Positions 9,774 to 20,333 of a stretch of DNA of 64,000 nucleotides are shown here, in pieces. The notes under the pieces were generated by a model, which ran no database searches, was not told where the DNA came from, and saw only the letters and a program-made list of their open reading frames with translations. The stretch's first letter is position 1; each line of letters starts with the position of its first letter. The stretch lies in the NCBI RefSeq assembly GCF_000372725.1, contig NW_005201327.1:302745-366744 (forward strand), read 5' to 3'. The position numbers and the translations under genes are program-made. Origin of the DNA: Emiliania huxleyi CCMP1516 (taxonomy: Eukaryota > Haptophyta > Isochrysidales > Noelaerhabdaceae).

Positions 9774-10976
9774 ATGCTGCATGCCGGCTCTCGTCGCGGC
9801 CCCGTACGCGCCGCGCTCGCCATGTGCGTCGGCTCGTCCGCGCTCGGCTCAGGTGCGCTCAACGAGCGCAGCGTCGAGACGGCGCACAGCTTCACCGGCC
9901 GGATGTGTGCTGCCAGCCGGCTCGAGGAGACTAGGCGGCCCGACTCTCTATTCTCCGACCCGCTTGCGTACACGCTTGCCGGCAAGGAGGGCCGCGCCCA
10001 GCCGATGGGCGGCTGGATCATGGTGCCGCGGACACGCTTCGGCGACGATTTTCTGCGCGATCACTACACGCGCGGCGCCCGGCAGCTCGTGCTGCTTGGC
10101 GCTGGTTTCGACGCGCGCGCCTACCGCATGAGCGGCCTGCCGGAGCTTCGCGTGTACGAGGTGGACCAGAAGACAACCTTTGAAGTCAAGGAGCCGCTGC
10201 TAACCGGTGGGCCGCACTCCCAGGTCATGAGACGCACACTTGGTTGGACTGCGCGACCATTCATGCCGCAGGTGAGTCGCTCGCAGTGGCGTCTCGCGCC
10301 GCCGTCGCCACCGAGTTCACCCGACCGGGCGAGTGGGCGGCGGCGCTGCTGGCGTCCGGATTCGATCCCGCGGTGCCGACGACCAATTAGAGAACCGCCA
10401 CGCGCAGCGTCTCTTCACGGCTGCTGCTGTGAGCAGGCACCATACACACCGTCACGAGCGAGTGCGATGTGAGCGGCGTCTCTTCTTCACGCGCGATGCT
10501 GTCTCAAGGTACCGACGGTGTGGCTCGCCGAGGGCCTGCTCATGTACCTCTCCGCCGCCGACGCGGCCGACCTGATGAAGCAGGTGCGTCTGCTCATGAC
10601 CAATCTCCCTCCCTCATCCCGGCTGTGAGGCGCATAGTGTGTAAATGACCCCTCCTCGTCGCCCCTCACCACCGCTCACCAGGTCGGCCAACTCTCTGCG
10701 CGCGGTTCCGCCGTCTTCCACGACGCCGTCTCCGCAGAGTACCTGAACGCGCGCGTGAGCGTCGCGGGTGCGCCCTTCATCGGCGCGTCGGACGAGTACG
10801 TCAACATGTGGCGTAGCATCGGAGGGTTCGGCTCCGGATATGCGCACGACTTTCGCGCCATCAAGGTGGACCGCGCCCGCCGCCGCATCGACGTGGATCG
10901 GCGCTGGCCCGAGGCGACGGCCGCGCGGTGCGCAGGGCAGCAGGTCGTGCTCTTTGTGGAGGTGGAGATGGAGTAG
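9774..10976 (+). CDS. Leucine-carboxyl-methyltransferase-family SAM methyltransferase
   Basis: Four exons with matching phases: 9774-10206, 10272-10372, 10509-10583 and 10683-10976, giving 300 residues. The introns are 65, 136 and 99 nt and all GT-AG. The fold matches the LCM/TIGR00027 O-methyltransferase family. RRPDSLFSDPLA near residue 55 is the usual entry motif. ARQLVLLGAGFDARAYRM is the SAM-binding loop, and YEVDQKTTFEVKE is the acidic ribose-binding strand. GFDPA joined to VPTVWLAEGLLMYL is the diagnostic PTxWxxEGLLxYL motif, created by the splice of intron 2. The C-terminus FVEVEME is typical. The substrate is unknown. Intron 2 (10373-10508) starts GTGCCGACG, a near copy of the next exon start GTACCGACG, and holds two copies of the hairpin introner core. 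Confidence 0.88.
10402..10436 (+). mobile_element. Introner-like hairpin core, inside methyltransferase intron 2 (first)
   Basis: Contains GCGTCTCTTCAC and ends GCTGTGAGCAG, as in the other copies listed in this window. Transcript-sense orientation. Confidence 0.7.
10469..10508 (+). mobile_element. Introner-like hairpin core at the 3' end of methyltransferase intron 2
   Basis: Starts GTGAGCGGCGTCTCTTC and ends ATGCTGTCTCAAG, where the AAG is the splice acceptor. Degenerate relative to the others. Confidence 0.55.
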
Positions 10977-11483
10977 CCCGATGCGTGCGTGTGGGTGGGG
11001 AGGGGTCTTGTGTCGTGATTTTGTGCGCGTGGGACTTTCGCTATGCACAAATAGATCACAACACAAGGATCACCAGGCACCGCCTCGGTACACGAAATCT
11101 GTCTGCGGGCAGATCCGCACACCGCAGCTCAAATCATCGCAAACCCTCTCAGGACTCAGCAGTCCACCTTCACGCTTCAGAAGCAGCAACTAGAGTAGCG
11201 CAGACGAGGAAGCAGAAACTAGCGCAGACGCGAGCAGGGCAGACCCGGGGACTGGGGAGCCGGAGCAGACGGCATCGGCCGCCGAGGGAACGTTGGGAAG
11301 AGGCACGAGGAGGGCGCGGCGACCTCGACCGACTATGGAGGACCCGTCGCCAGACGACGCAGGGCAGACGATGTGGAGGCGGAGCAGAGGACCAGAGGTG
11401 ACGCGCAGGGCGAAACGAGGGAGGGAGCAGGACTTTGCGGAGATCAGCAGGAGGATGTACGAAGAGATTAGGAGCAGCAGGGA
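10977..11483. other. Intergenic gap
   Basis: GC-rich sequence with many GCAGACGAG-like runs. A plus-strand frame from 11293 (72 codons, rich in Arg/Glu) runs into repeat B, so no gene is called. Confidence 0.4.
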
Positions 11484-11655
11484 CCCGAGGGACCATGTGG
11501 AAGACGGCTAGTGCTAGTCCCCCATCGGGAGGACGACCCCGGCTAGCCGCCGACCACACCCACAAAGAACCCTGCACAAAGATCGCACGGGCGGGGACCT
11601 GTTCCTTTTTACCCATCTCACAGTAGGAGGTGTCCGTTTTTATTTATTTATTTAG
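11484..11655 (+). repeat. Dispersed repeat B, SINE-like, longest copy
   Basis: Runs from GGACCATGTGGAAGACGG through CCACAAAGAACCCTGCAC and CTGTTCCTTTTTACCCATCT to a TTTTTATTTATTTATTTAG tail. Other copies: 57259-57398 (plus), 18084-18232 and 39230-39320 (reverse). The copies are truncated at different 5' points and share the ATTT-repeat tail, as retroposed short elements do. Confidence 0.85.
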
Positions 11656-11696
11656 TCCACCTTCGGGTACGTTGTGGTAAGAGCCACATACACTTC

Positions 11697-11872
<176 letters not shown>

Positions 11873-11931
11873 ATCTCTCGAACCCAGTGAGCGCGGCAGT
11901 GATGACTGCCCCATCCTCTCCGAGGATTCGT

Positions 11932-13632
11932 TCACCGGCTTCTCCGACTGCGCTGAGTGGTACCGTAGGGCCCCCAAGGGCCTAGAAATCGCGCCTCCCT
12001 CTCCCTTTTCACCCTACCTAAGTCAGTATCTTGTTGGCAAATCAGGACACAGAGCTCACACACCCAGAGGAGCCCGTACCCGTCGCTGGAGCTAGTGTCG
12101 GTCGGAGCTCGACAGCAGCTCAGCAGAAAGGCGAGCTTGCGGCAGGACACGGTGGCATCTCCCAGCGGCAGGAAGGCAAGGACGGAAACGATGAGCAAGA
12201 GACTAGCGAGGGGTAGCAGGAGCAGATCGCCAACCGCTTGCTGAGCAAAGACGAGCAGCGTTACAAGGAGGGGGAGGCTGAAGACGGTGGCTGTCCACAG
12301 CAGGTAGCCTGGAAAGCGAGACTCCGAGATCATGAGCTTGAGCACCCGCGCCGACTTGATGGAGGACCACAGCAAGGAGAGGCTGGCGGGAAGGCAATAC
12401 GCCATGGAAGTCACGCCGGTAGACGCGCCGATGGAGCTGCGCAACACATCTTTCGAACCGACCAAGGCGGCCAGCGCAGCCTTGATCTCTCCAATTGCGG
12501 AGCGCGAAAAGCACGCGCTCGAGATGACCGGGTCAAGAGTGAGAAAGTACTCTGCGCACAGCTCCAGGCACGTGACGGCGGCGTCTGCGCCCGCGGCTTG
12601 AAACCGGAGCGTCGCGCAGACCACACAGTGGTCCGGCACGGCGACTCCACCCCTCTCCCGGAGGCGGTCGGCCCGCGCTGCGGCGTCCGCGTCGTTCTCG
12701 CTCGCAGTGAAGGCAGCGGCAAAGGACATGCAGTCCCCACACGGGCCGCAGGAGTCCTCGGCTTGACCTTGGCACACGGCGGCGAGCTCGGGATCGAGTG
12801 CGCCGGCGTTCCGCTGCGCGAGCGGGCATGTCGTCAGCGGCCAATCGTACAAGACGCCATTCTCCTCCAAGGCGCTTTCCAGGCGGGACCCGATGAGGTT
12901 TGGGTCTGCGCACAGCTCCGTGGCAGGCAAGCGTGAGGCTCGCAGCAGCTCCGCCACGTCTTCCCCGCCCACGAGCAGCCCTTCCAGTTCCGTGCCATTG
13001 TTTTGCAGCGCCTCCTCACACAGGGCGGTCTGCAGCAGGTCAAAGTCCACGAGATGACGATACGGCACGAGAAAACAGAGGTAGGGAAACGCGAGGAGCA
13101 GCAGCACGGCGGAGACGGCGCGGCTGCTCCTCTTTAGCTCCATCCACCGCCACAAGGCGAGCGAGGCAAAGAAGATGACGAGGAGCAGGCACACGTCCTC
13201 CATCAGGTCGACGAAGACGCTCGCAGTCTCCATGGGCGCAAACGCGTCGATGTACCTCCGATCCGAGAGGGAGATGTTGAGCAGATCAGCCTTCGATGCA
13301 AACGCCTCTGACGCCGAATCCGCAGTTTCCGAGAGGGAAAACATCACCGAAAGCGTCAAGAATGGGAGGGCGCCGAGCAGTTGGGCCCTCCGCCACACAA
13401 GATACTTTGTCAGCAGCGTCTCTGCGCCGAGCTTCTTCAGCTCTGCTCTCGTGAGCCTGACCGTGGGGACGTCCAAGATGAAGAAGCGCATGAGGTGCTC
13501 GAAGCATCCGACCTCACTGGCACTGGTGCTGGTGACTGAGGCCGCCACCGCCGTGTCCGACCCCGGCCCTCCCGCGGGTTCAGAGGGCCCTCCAGCCGTC
13601 TTCGCGTTGGGAGTCGGACCGGTCGACTGCAT
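11932..13632 (-). CDS. Multi-pass membrane protein with Cys-rich loop
   Basis: Single open frame. The first true ATG is at 13632 (MQSTGPTPNAK), giving 566 residues; a longer GTG-started frame from 13767 is less likely. After a Ser/Pro-rich cytosolic head come about six hydrophobic helices. Three lie in the first half (LLGALPFLTLSVMF; VCLLLVIFFASLALW; AVLLLLAFPYLCFLV). Three lie near the end (SMAYCLPASLSLLW; LLWTATVFSLPLLVTLLVFA; LLLLPLASLLLIVSVLAFL). Between them sits a loop of about 190 residues with many cysteines (CGPCGDCMSF, CVVCATL, CLELCAEYF). I do not recognise a family; the layout suggests a surface receptor or channel-like protein. The C-terminus after LLSCCRAPTD may include unspliced sequence. 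Confidence 0.7.
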   Translation of the reverse strand: MQSTGPTPNAKTAGGPSEPAGGPGSDTAVAASVTSTSASEVGCFEHLMRFFILDVPTVRLTRAELKKLGAETLLTKYLVWRRAQLLGALPFLTLSVMFSLSETADSASEAFASKADLLNISLSDRRYIDAFAPMETASVFVDLMEDVCLLLVIFFASLALWRWMELKRSSRAVSAVLLLLAFPYLCFLVPYRHLVDFDLLQTALCEEALQNNGTELEGLLVGGEDVAELLRASRLPATELCADPNLIGSRLESALEENGVLYDWPLTTCPLAQRNAGALDPELAAVCQGQAEDSCGPCGDCMSFAAAFTASENDADAAARADRLRERGGVAVPDHCVVCATLRFQAAGADAAVTCLELCAEYFLTLDPVISSACFSRSAIGEIKAALAALVGSKDVLRSSIGASTGVTSMAYCLPASLSLLWSSIKSARVLKLMISESRFPGYLLWTATVFSLPLLVTLLVFAQQAVGDLLLLPLASLLLIVSVLAFLPLGDATVSCRKLAFLLSCCRAPTDTSSSDGYGLLWVCELCVLICQQDTDLGRVKREREARFLGPWGPYGTTQRSRRSR

Positions 13633-14905
13633 CTCATCGGCAGCTCCGAGAAGAACAGCCTGGCTCGGACTACGGAACTCTGTGTCTGAGTGCGTCGCCC
13701 GTGCGTGCGTCCCCGGGGATGCTTGACGTTGGCCGCCGGACTTATGCCGATCTTTCTCTCCTAGCACGCGCCAGTTCGCACCTGTGTCGAGCCTGTCTGC
13801 TGTGAGAGAGAGTTGTTTTGTTTAAATTCTTTTGAGAGAGAGTTCTTTTGTTTATATTCTTTTGAGCTTAGCCTTCGATGTTATGAAACAACGCAAGGCG
13901 GACATGGCATATCGCTCTCGGGCCCACAGACATCCCGCACACTCGCCGCACACCCGCCGCCCCCGCGCGCGCCCCGCCCCGGCCGGGAGAAAGGGGAGTG
14001 ACAGTTTGGGACGGCAACAGAACGAGTATGTTGAGTCCTGGCTCAACAACGCAGAGAGAAATGAAAGCCGTCCGGCTCACAAGCTCACATCTTTCTTTTT
14101 CAGTGTATGTGGTTTTGAGGGTGGTTTTCAGTGTATGATACCTGTATGTGGCTCTCGTGTCGGGCCAAAAGAAAGACAAAAACGAGGGATGGGATAGGAC
14201 AGATACGTGGCCTTCTTTTCTGGTGTGGCTTGATCTCCGATCTCAGCGACGTCGAGTCGCCTTCGGTGGCGACAGCTAGGATGCATCTCCTCCGTCGTTT
14301 TTCGCGCGATGGCCTTGAGAAGCTGCCGGCGCACGCAGGCGGACCTTGTGTGTGCGCGGAACGCTTAAAAAGTGGGTGCTCTACGTCTAAAAGTGAGTAG
14401 ATAGTGCCGAGCTGGCCGTGACAGCATTTTCGCAGTTTTAGGCGGCAGACTTTTTGCAACTAGTCTAGAGCTGCGCCGGTCGCAGGTTTAGAGAACTATT
14501 GCAAATTTGTAGTAGTTAGTAGAGCTAGGGTATCGGGAGACAGCCTTTTCCGGAAGACGACTTTTACCGAACAAAAAGCGTGAACACTGCAAAGTTGTAG
14601 AGCGCGCGGCCGCACAATCTCAATCATCAGAGACACCTCCGACGCGTTCACGCGCTCTCCGCTGGCGCCGGGGCGGCTGCTCTTCGGAGCTGCGCCTCAG
14701 GCTTGGGAGGCGGCAGCTCAGTAGCTCAGAATTTCACAACAAAGCTCCCTCGCACAACACTGGGCACGGCGAGTGCGAGAACATCCCGGAGCGCGTCAGC
14801 GCGTTGGGCGGGATCAGGGGCGAGGCCGTCAGCATTCTGGAGAATGTTGGCAGGGGCGGGCAGGCGCGCTAGCTATGCACTGCACGGCGGCGGTGGCAGC
14901 GGCGG
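13633..14905. other. Intergenic region with repeats
   Basis: Holds short duplicated TTTTGAGAGAGAGTTCTTTT-like runs (13805-13865), repeat D, and a short motif (CCTCGCACAACACTGGGCAC at about 14747) also found at 30632 and in reverse at 31835. Frames here are short and repeat-derived. No gene seen. Confidence 0.5.
13884..13972 (+). repeat. Dispersed repeat D
   Basis: About 85 bp nearly identical to 55896-55980. It includes GGACATGGCATATCGCTCTC and CACAGACATCCCGCACACTC. Confidence 0.9.
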
Positions 14906-16029
14906 CTAGGGATAGCCATATCTGGTGAGAGTCTCCGGGAAGAGGCTCCCAACGCACAGCTCGACGATGCTCGCGATGCCGCAGACGAAGAAGGCCGTGC
15001 GGAGAAAGTCCTCGTTGACCACGTACGCCTGCCGGGGCGACGGAAAAACGACGACGAGAAGGAGGACGGGTCATGTTGTACGTGTGGTGGAGGCGGTGGG
15101 GGGCTCGAGCAGGCATCACGCAGCAGGACTGCGGGCGCGTCTGGCTCTCCTGCCTGCCTCTTTACGCACTCTTCACACAGGGGCTCTCACAGTCTGTGAG
15201 AGAGTCCCGTGAAGGTTCCCGGAAGGTTCCCGGGGCCGACTGCAGTAGGCACAGCGGGCGCGTCTGGCTGTCTTGCGGGAGGCGCGTCGTTGGTGTCGCT
15301 GGGAGGCGGCGCGTGTCGCACAGGAGGGGAGGCGGGCGCCGCGGGGCACGCGCCCTCGTTCAGGGTGGCGGCGTGCGGCCCGTATCTCGGCTGTATCTCG
15401 GTTGTCGGTTGTATCTCGGCTGTATCTCGCGCCGCAATGTAGGCGACTCGCGCAGCGAGGAGGAAGAGGGAGAGCTTCGCGCAGAGGGGCGGCGGTAGCT
15501 CGTGCGCCGACGCCATCCAAAAGGCGGGCGTCACGTACGCGAGGCACTCGATGCTGTTGTTGTGCGCGCACTGGAGCCGGTAGACGGCGGGAAGCTCCTC
15601 GGACAGCGCCGGCCCCTTGAGCATGCGCGGCGTGTGGTTGTCGTAGTGGCCGCCTGCCAGGCAGTGGTGGCTAACGGCTGGGCGCCAGCGGCACGAACGC
15701 TCTGGGCGCAAACGGCAGGGACGCTAAGCTGTGGGCGCAACGGCAGCCGGTTCGGGTGATGCACGCGTACCGAGGAGGTTGATTGCGACGATGGCGACGA
15801 GGCCGGAGCCGGCGGCCAGCGCAACGAGGAGAAACGCGACCAGCGCAGGCACCTTGGCTACCGGCACCGGCAAGGCATCGAGCACAGAGTCAGAGACCGG
15901 ACTTGTGACGAATGTGTAAGCCGCAAAGTGCGCCGCGGGTAGCAGTAGTGGGAACAAGGCCAGCCCCTTGATCACGCCAGCATATCCGGTGGCCGAAAAC
16001 GTGAGACCAAAGGTGGAGAAAAGTCCCAT
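14906..16029 (-). CDS. MAPEG-family membrane enzyme
   Basis: Three exons whose phases close: 15771-16029, 15433-15653 and 14906-15028, giving 200 residues. Intron 1 (15654-15770) is GT-AG and rebuilds NLLGGHYDNHTPRM. Intron 2 (15029-15432, 404 nt) is GC-AG and joins VAYIA to AYVVNEDFLRTAF. Four transmembrane helices are visible (LALFPLLLPAAHFAAYTF; ALVAFLLVALAAGSGLVAIV; AKLSLFLLAARVAYIAA; LRTAFFVCGIASIVELCVG). Between helices 2 and 3 is RLQCAHNNSIECLAYVTPAF, matching the MAPEG signature (R...HxNxxE). MAPEG enzymes are membrane-bound glutathione transferases or eicosanoid-type synthases; which activity applies here cannot be told. Intron 2 contains a GAGATACAGCC minisatellite, the reverse of the TCTCGGCTGTA motif seen in other introns. 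Confidence 0.85.
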
Positions 16030-16153
16030 CGGGCTGTGAGTAGCGAGCTTTGTGTGAGTAGCGAGCTGTCTCTCCCGGCGCGCCGCTCCGTCGACTGGGT
16101 TCCAACTTTTTCCGGTATGGTATGGTTAGCCCCAAAGAAAAAAACGTAACACA

Positions 16154-17590
16154 CTACAACAACTGCGCCCACGCCTCGATCTTCTTGGGCCGCAGCTGGT
16201 TCGACAGGTCCTCCCCGTGGCCTAGGCAGCCATCGCCGCCCTGGCCCCAGGCAAAGACAGCGCCGTCGGCGGTGAGGGCGAGGCTGTGGCGGGTTCCAGC
16301 CGACGCAGCGACGACGCGCCGCCCAGCAAAGGCCTCGATCTTCTTTGGCAGCAGCTGGTGCTGCTGGTTGCCGTGGCCCAACCTGCCTTGGTCTCCGTAG
16401 CCCCAGCTCCAGGCGTCGCCGTCGGCGGTGAGGGCGAGGCTGTGGTCGCCTCCCGCCGACATAGCCACGACGCGCTGGCCAGTGAAGGCCTCGACCTTCT
16501 TGGGCAGCAGCTGGCGCTGGTGGTCGCCGTGGCCTAGCTGGCCTCGCCCTCCATGGCCCCAGCTCCAGACGGCTCCGCCGGCGGTGAGGGCGAGGCTGTG
16601 GTACCATCCAGCCGAAACCGCGACGACATGCTGGCCAGCAAAGGCATCGACCTTCTTCGGCAGCAGCTGGTCCTGCGCGCCGCCGTGGCCCAGCCGGCCA
16701 TAGGCTCCATGGCCCCAGCTCCAAACGGCTCCGTCGGTGGTGAGGGCGAGGCTGTGGTACAGCCCAGCCGACACAGCGACGACGCGCTGGCCAGCCAACG
16801 CCTCGATCTTCTTTGGCTGCCACTCGGTTTGCGCGTCGCCGTGGCCCAACCGGCCGTCGTCTCCAGAGCCCCAGCTCCAGACAGTGCCGCTGCCGGTGAG
16901 GGCGAGGTTGTGCCATGTTCCAGCCGACACGCTCACAGCGCGCTCGCCGCCCAGCGTCGACGGAAGGCGGGTCGGCGTGTTGAGCCGCGTCACTCCCTCG
17001 CCGTGGCCTAATCGGCCGTCGTCTCCAGAGCCCCAGCTCCAGATAGCGCCGTCGGCGGTGAGGACGAGGCTGTGCCCGGCGCCAGCTGCCACGCTCACAG
17101 CGCGCTCGCCACCCAGCGAAGTAGAAGAGAGTCGGGTCGGCGTGTTGAGCTGCGTCACGCCCTCGCCGTGGCCGAGGATGCCTGGGACGTGAACCGGCGC
17201 AGAGCCGCACGACGAGAGCCGCCCCTCGCCGTCAATGAAGAGGCTGTGGAAGTTGCCTGCTGCACGCCTCGCCGGCGGGTTGGACTTGCGCAGCAGCGCC
17301 GCAAAGCACAGCCACCGCACGGCGCAGCCCTCGCCCTCTGGCAGCGCCGGCAGCTCGAAGCCGCGCTCTTGCGCCCACAAGCGGATGGCCTCCACCGCAA
17401 GCGAGCCGTGGAAAAGGAGCGAGACGGCCGCGACGCGAGAGATGTCGGCGGGGTCGCAGCGAGAGAGGGCGCGCACGAGGAGCTCCGTGGGGAGGTCGAG
17501 GAGGCGGGTCGGCGGCGGCGTGTCTGGAGAGGGCGCAGCGGTGGAGGCGGGGGCGAGGCGGCGCGAGCGGCGGCGCGGTGGGGTGGACAT
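16154..17590 (-). CDS. F-box / RCC1-repeat protein, paralogue 2
   Basis: 478 residues from the ATG at 17590 (MSTPPRRRSRRLAP), chosen because the other three paralogues start at the same place. The frame stays open upstream to 18082. F-box LLDLPTELLVRALSRC at about residues 32-65, then seven RCC1 repeats. Two adjacent N-terminal repeats (both with SGDDGRLGHG and LNTPTRLxST) were duplicated inside this copy. The stretch 16338-16400 is nearly identical to 57917-57985 in paralogue 4. Presumed SCF substrate receptor by family. Confidence 0.92.
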   Translation of the reverse strand: MSTPPRRRSRRLAPASTAAPSPDTPPPTRLLDLPTELLVRALSRCDPADISRVAAVSLLFHGSLAVEAIRLWAQERGFELPALPEGEGCAVRWLCFAALLRKSNPPARRAAGNFHSLFIDGEGRLSSCGSAPVHVPGILGHGEGVTQLNTPTRLSSTSLGGERAVSVAAGAGHSLVLTADGAIWSWGSGDDGRLGHGEGVTRLNTPTRLPSTLGGERAVSVSAGTWHNLALTGSGTVWSWGSGDDGRLGHGDAQTEWQPKKIEALAGQRVVAVSAGLYHSLALTTDGAVWSWGHGAYGRLGHGGAQDQLLPKKVDAFAGQHVVAVSAGWYHSLALTAGGAVWSWGHGGRGQLGHGDHQRQLLPKKVEAFTGQRVVAMSAGGDHSLALTADGDAWSWGYGDQGRLGHGNQQHQLLPKKIEAFAGRRVVAASAGTRHSLALTADGAVFAWGQGGDGCLGHGEDLSNQLRPKKIEAWAQLL

Positions 17591-18083
17591 ATACACAAGC
17601 CAGCCGCTTAGAAAAAAAGCACGCAAACGATCTCCGCCCGTCGCCTTCAAACCCCGGCGGAGGCGTTGGCCCCCTGCGCTGTGCGTCCCGTAATTCAGAG
17701 CCGCACCGCGTCGGCTGCGTATGCACCACCCGCGCAACCAGGAGCGGCTCGCCCTCAAGCCGTCGCGCGTCAGCATCGACCAGGACAAGCGCCCCCCATC
17801 CCCTGGCAGGATCACCGCAAAAGCCAGCTCGTGGGCTCCCCGTCGGAAGCCCTCGTCCGCCACGCCGCAGCAGGCGTCGACGTCCACGCTTTCCGCCTGG
17901 TTGTCGCCCGCCAGCGCTGTGACGCGCTCAGCCAGCGCCTCGCCGATCTCCTGCGACACGGCTGCCGCAGCTTGAGAGGTCGAGGCCATATAACCAACGT
18001 TATCGGCGGTTACCTCGGGTCGTAAAATAAAGAAAAAAGAAACCCAGGTGACCGACCGCACTCCAAGTGCTCCAAGTCGCATC
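17591..18083 (-). other. Open frame upstream of paralogue 2, coding status unclear
   Basis: A minus-strand frame from the ATG at 17989 (MASTSQAAAAVSQEIGE) runs without a stop into the F-box gene. Its first 90 codons look protein-like (ESVDVDACCGVADEGFRRG; ELAFAVILPGDGG). It may be a separate first exon, an N-terminal extension, or chance in GC-rich DNA. The other three paralogues have nothing similar upstream. Confidence 0.3.
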
Positions 18084-18232
18084 TACTGTGAGATGGGTAA
18101 AAGCAACAGGTCCCCGCCCGCGCGATGTTTGTGCAGGGTTCTTTGTGGGTGTGATCGGCGACTAGCCGGGGTCGTCCTCCCGATGGGGGACTAGCACTAG
18201 CCGTCTTCCACATGGTCCCTCGGTCGTAGTGG
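18084..18232 (-). repeat. Dispersed repeat B, reverse copy
   Basis: Reverse of 11484-11630 without the ATTT tail. It overlaps the last codons of the chromatin-reader gene. A scrap of repeat A (ACTCCAAGTGCTCCAAG) touches it at 18058-18080. Confidence 0.85.
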
Positions 18233-20301
18233 GGTGCTCCAGCCCGCCGACCACAAAGTGCGCACCGACGTAGTCGCCCGCCGCGACGCCGCCCTCCGCC
18301 ACCGCCGCGTGCGTCGCACCTAACGCCGACGCCGCCAGGCTGAGCGGCGGCGGCGCACTCGCGCTCACCGCCTCGCTGTGGTGCGCCGCGCCGCCGCGGG
18401 CGGGCGGCGCCGCCTTGCCCACCGGCTTGCCGTCAGCGGCTGCACTCGCGCGGCGCGTGGTGCCCGTGCTGCCGTCAGCGGCGGCGGCGGCGGAGCGCGC
18501 GAGGCACGCCTTGCGCTTGACGCCCGGCCCGCCGAAGCGCGGCTTGTCGACGCAGTGCGCGCACACGCCGCAGTCGTCGACGGCGGCGGGCGCTGGCCGC
18601 CTGGTGGCCGTGCTGCCGTCAGCGGCGGCGGGCGCTGGCCGCCTGGCGGCCGTGCTGCCGTCAGCGGCGGCGGGCGCTGGCCGCCTGGCGGCCGTGCTGC
18701 CGTCAGCGGCGGCGGCGGCGGAGCGCGCGAGGCACGCCTTGCGCTTGACGCCCGGCCCGCCGAAGCGCGGCTTGTCGACGCAGTGCGCGCACACGCCGCA
18801 GTCGTCGACGGCGGCGGGCGCTGGCCGCCTGGCGCCCGCCGGCGCCGCTGCCGCGGCGAAGAGGCCCTTCACCGGCGTGGGCCCGCGCTCCACCTCCGCG
18901 CCGCGTGCCGACGTCGGCTCGAGCGACGGTGGCGGCGGAGCGGCGGCGGCGGCAGCGGCCAGAGGGCTCGCGGCCCGCTGTCGCTTGGCAGCTGCCGCCG
19001 CCTCCTTGGGCGCGGGCGAGGCCGCCCTCTTCGCCGCCGGTGCGGGCTCGCACGCGGCGCAGTACCACTCGCCGTCGGGCACGCGTGCGAGCGGCGCGGC
19101 GAGGCAGTACGTGTGGTACGCGCCGTCGCAGCCGTCGCCGTCGCAGAGCAGCATCAGCTCATCGTCCTCGCCAGAGCCGCACGCGAGACAGACGATCGAG
19201 TCGGCGCCCTCGTAATGGTCAACGCCCTCGGCGGCGTCAGCGATCGCCTCGGCCGTCGCGCGGGTGGGCCACACTTCGGCGTGCGCGGCGGCGGTGAGGT
19301 CGACGCACACCTTCGGCCGCGCACCGACGAGGAGGGTGGTGGTGGTGGTGGCGGGGTGGTGGTGGCGGTGACGAGCATGGTGGTAGTGGTGAAGAGAGGG
19401 TAGTGGTGAAGAGAGGGTGGTGGTGAAGACAGGGTTCTTTTTTTTTCGCTTGCCTGCGCGGCGAGGTAGGCCTGCACCTCCGACCGGCTCACGCGCTCCG
19501 GCTCCGCCGCCTGCTCCGCCGCCGCCTGCTCCGCCGCCGCCGCCGCCACCGCCGCGCGGTCGGGCACCCACTGCGCGTCACACCCTCCAGCCGCGCGCGG
19601 CTTTGCACAACGCCACCAGCCGCCGGCAGCGAGCGCGTCGCGGCGCACCCACGTGCACGCCCTCCCGCACTCGCACAGCGGCGTGCGCGGCAGCGGCGGC
19701 GGCCGCTCCTCGAAATCGCAGCCGCCGCCGCCGAAGCCGCTGCCGTTGCCGCTGCGCGCGCCGCCGACGTCGTCGTCGTCGTCGCTCGCGGCGGCGGCGC
19801 ACCACCAGCGGCCGCGCAGCCACGTCGCCGGCAGGCGGCACAAGCACAGTGGTGGCGGCGCGGGCGGCGCGCGCACCGACGGCACCGAGAGCGGCGGCAG
19901 CTCCGCCTGGTACGCCTCGCCGAGCCTTGGCTTGGCGGCTGCGCCGCCGCTCGGCGACGCGGCGCTCTCCGTGGGCACCACGAGCCACGCCGAGCCGCCG
20001 CCGCCCACCACCAAGCCGGCCGCGGCGCGCGCCGCCGCGCGGCTGCCGAAGACGGCGCCGCTCGGCGAAAGGTAGCGGTAGTGCGCGCCGCCGCGCTCGG
20101 CCACGCGCCAGCCGAGCGCCGCCGCGCCGCGGAAGAGCGCTCCGTCGACGCGCGCCTCCGGCCACATCGCCGCACCACCACCACCACCCTCCGGCCGCCC
20201 GCCGCGCGGCCTGGTGGACGCGGACGCGGAGGACGCGGAGGCCGCGGAGGCCGCGGAGGCCGCCTCCGCCGCCGCCGCCGTTGCTGTCGTCGCTGGCGGC
20301 C

Positions 20302-20333
<32 letters not shown>

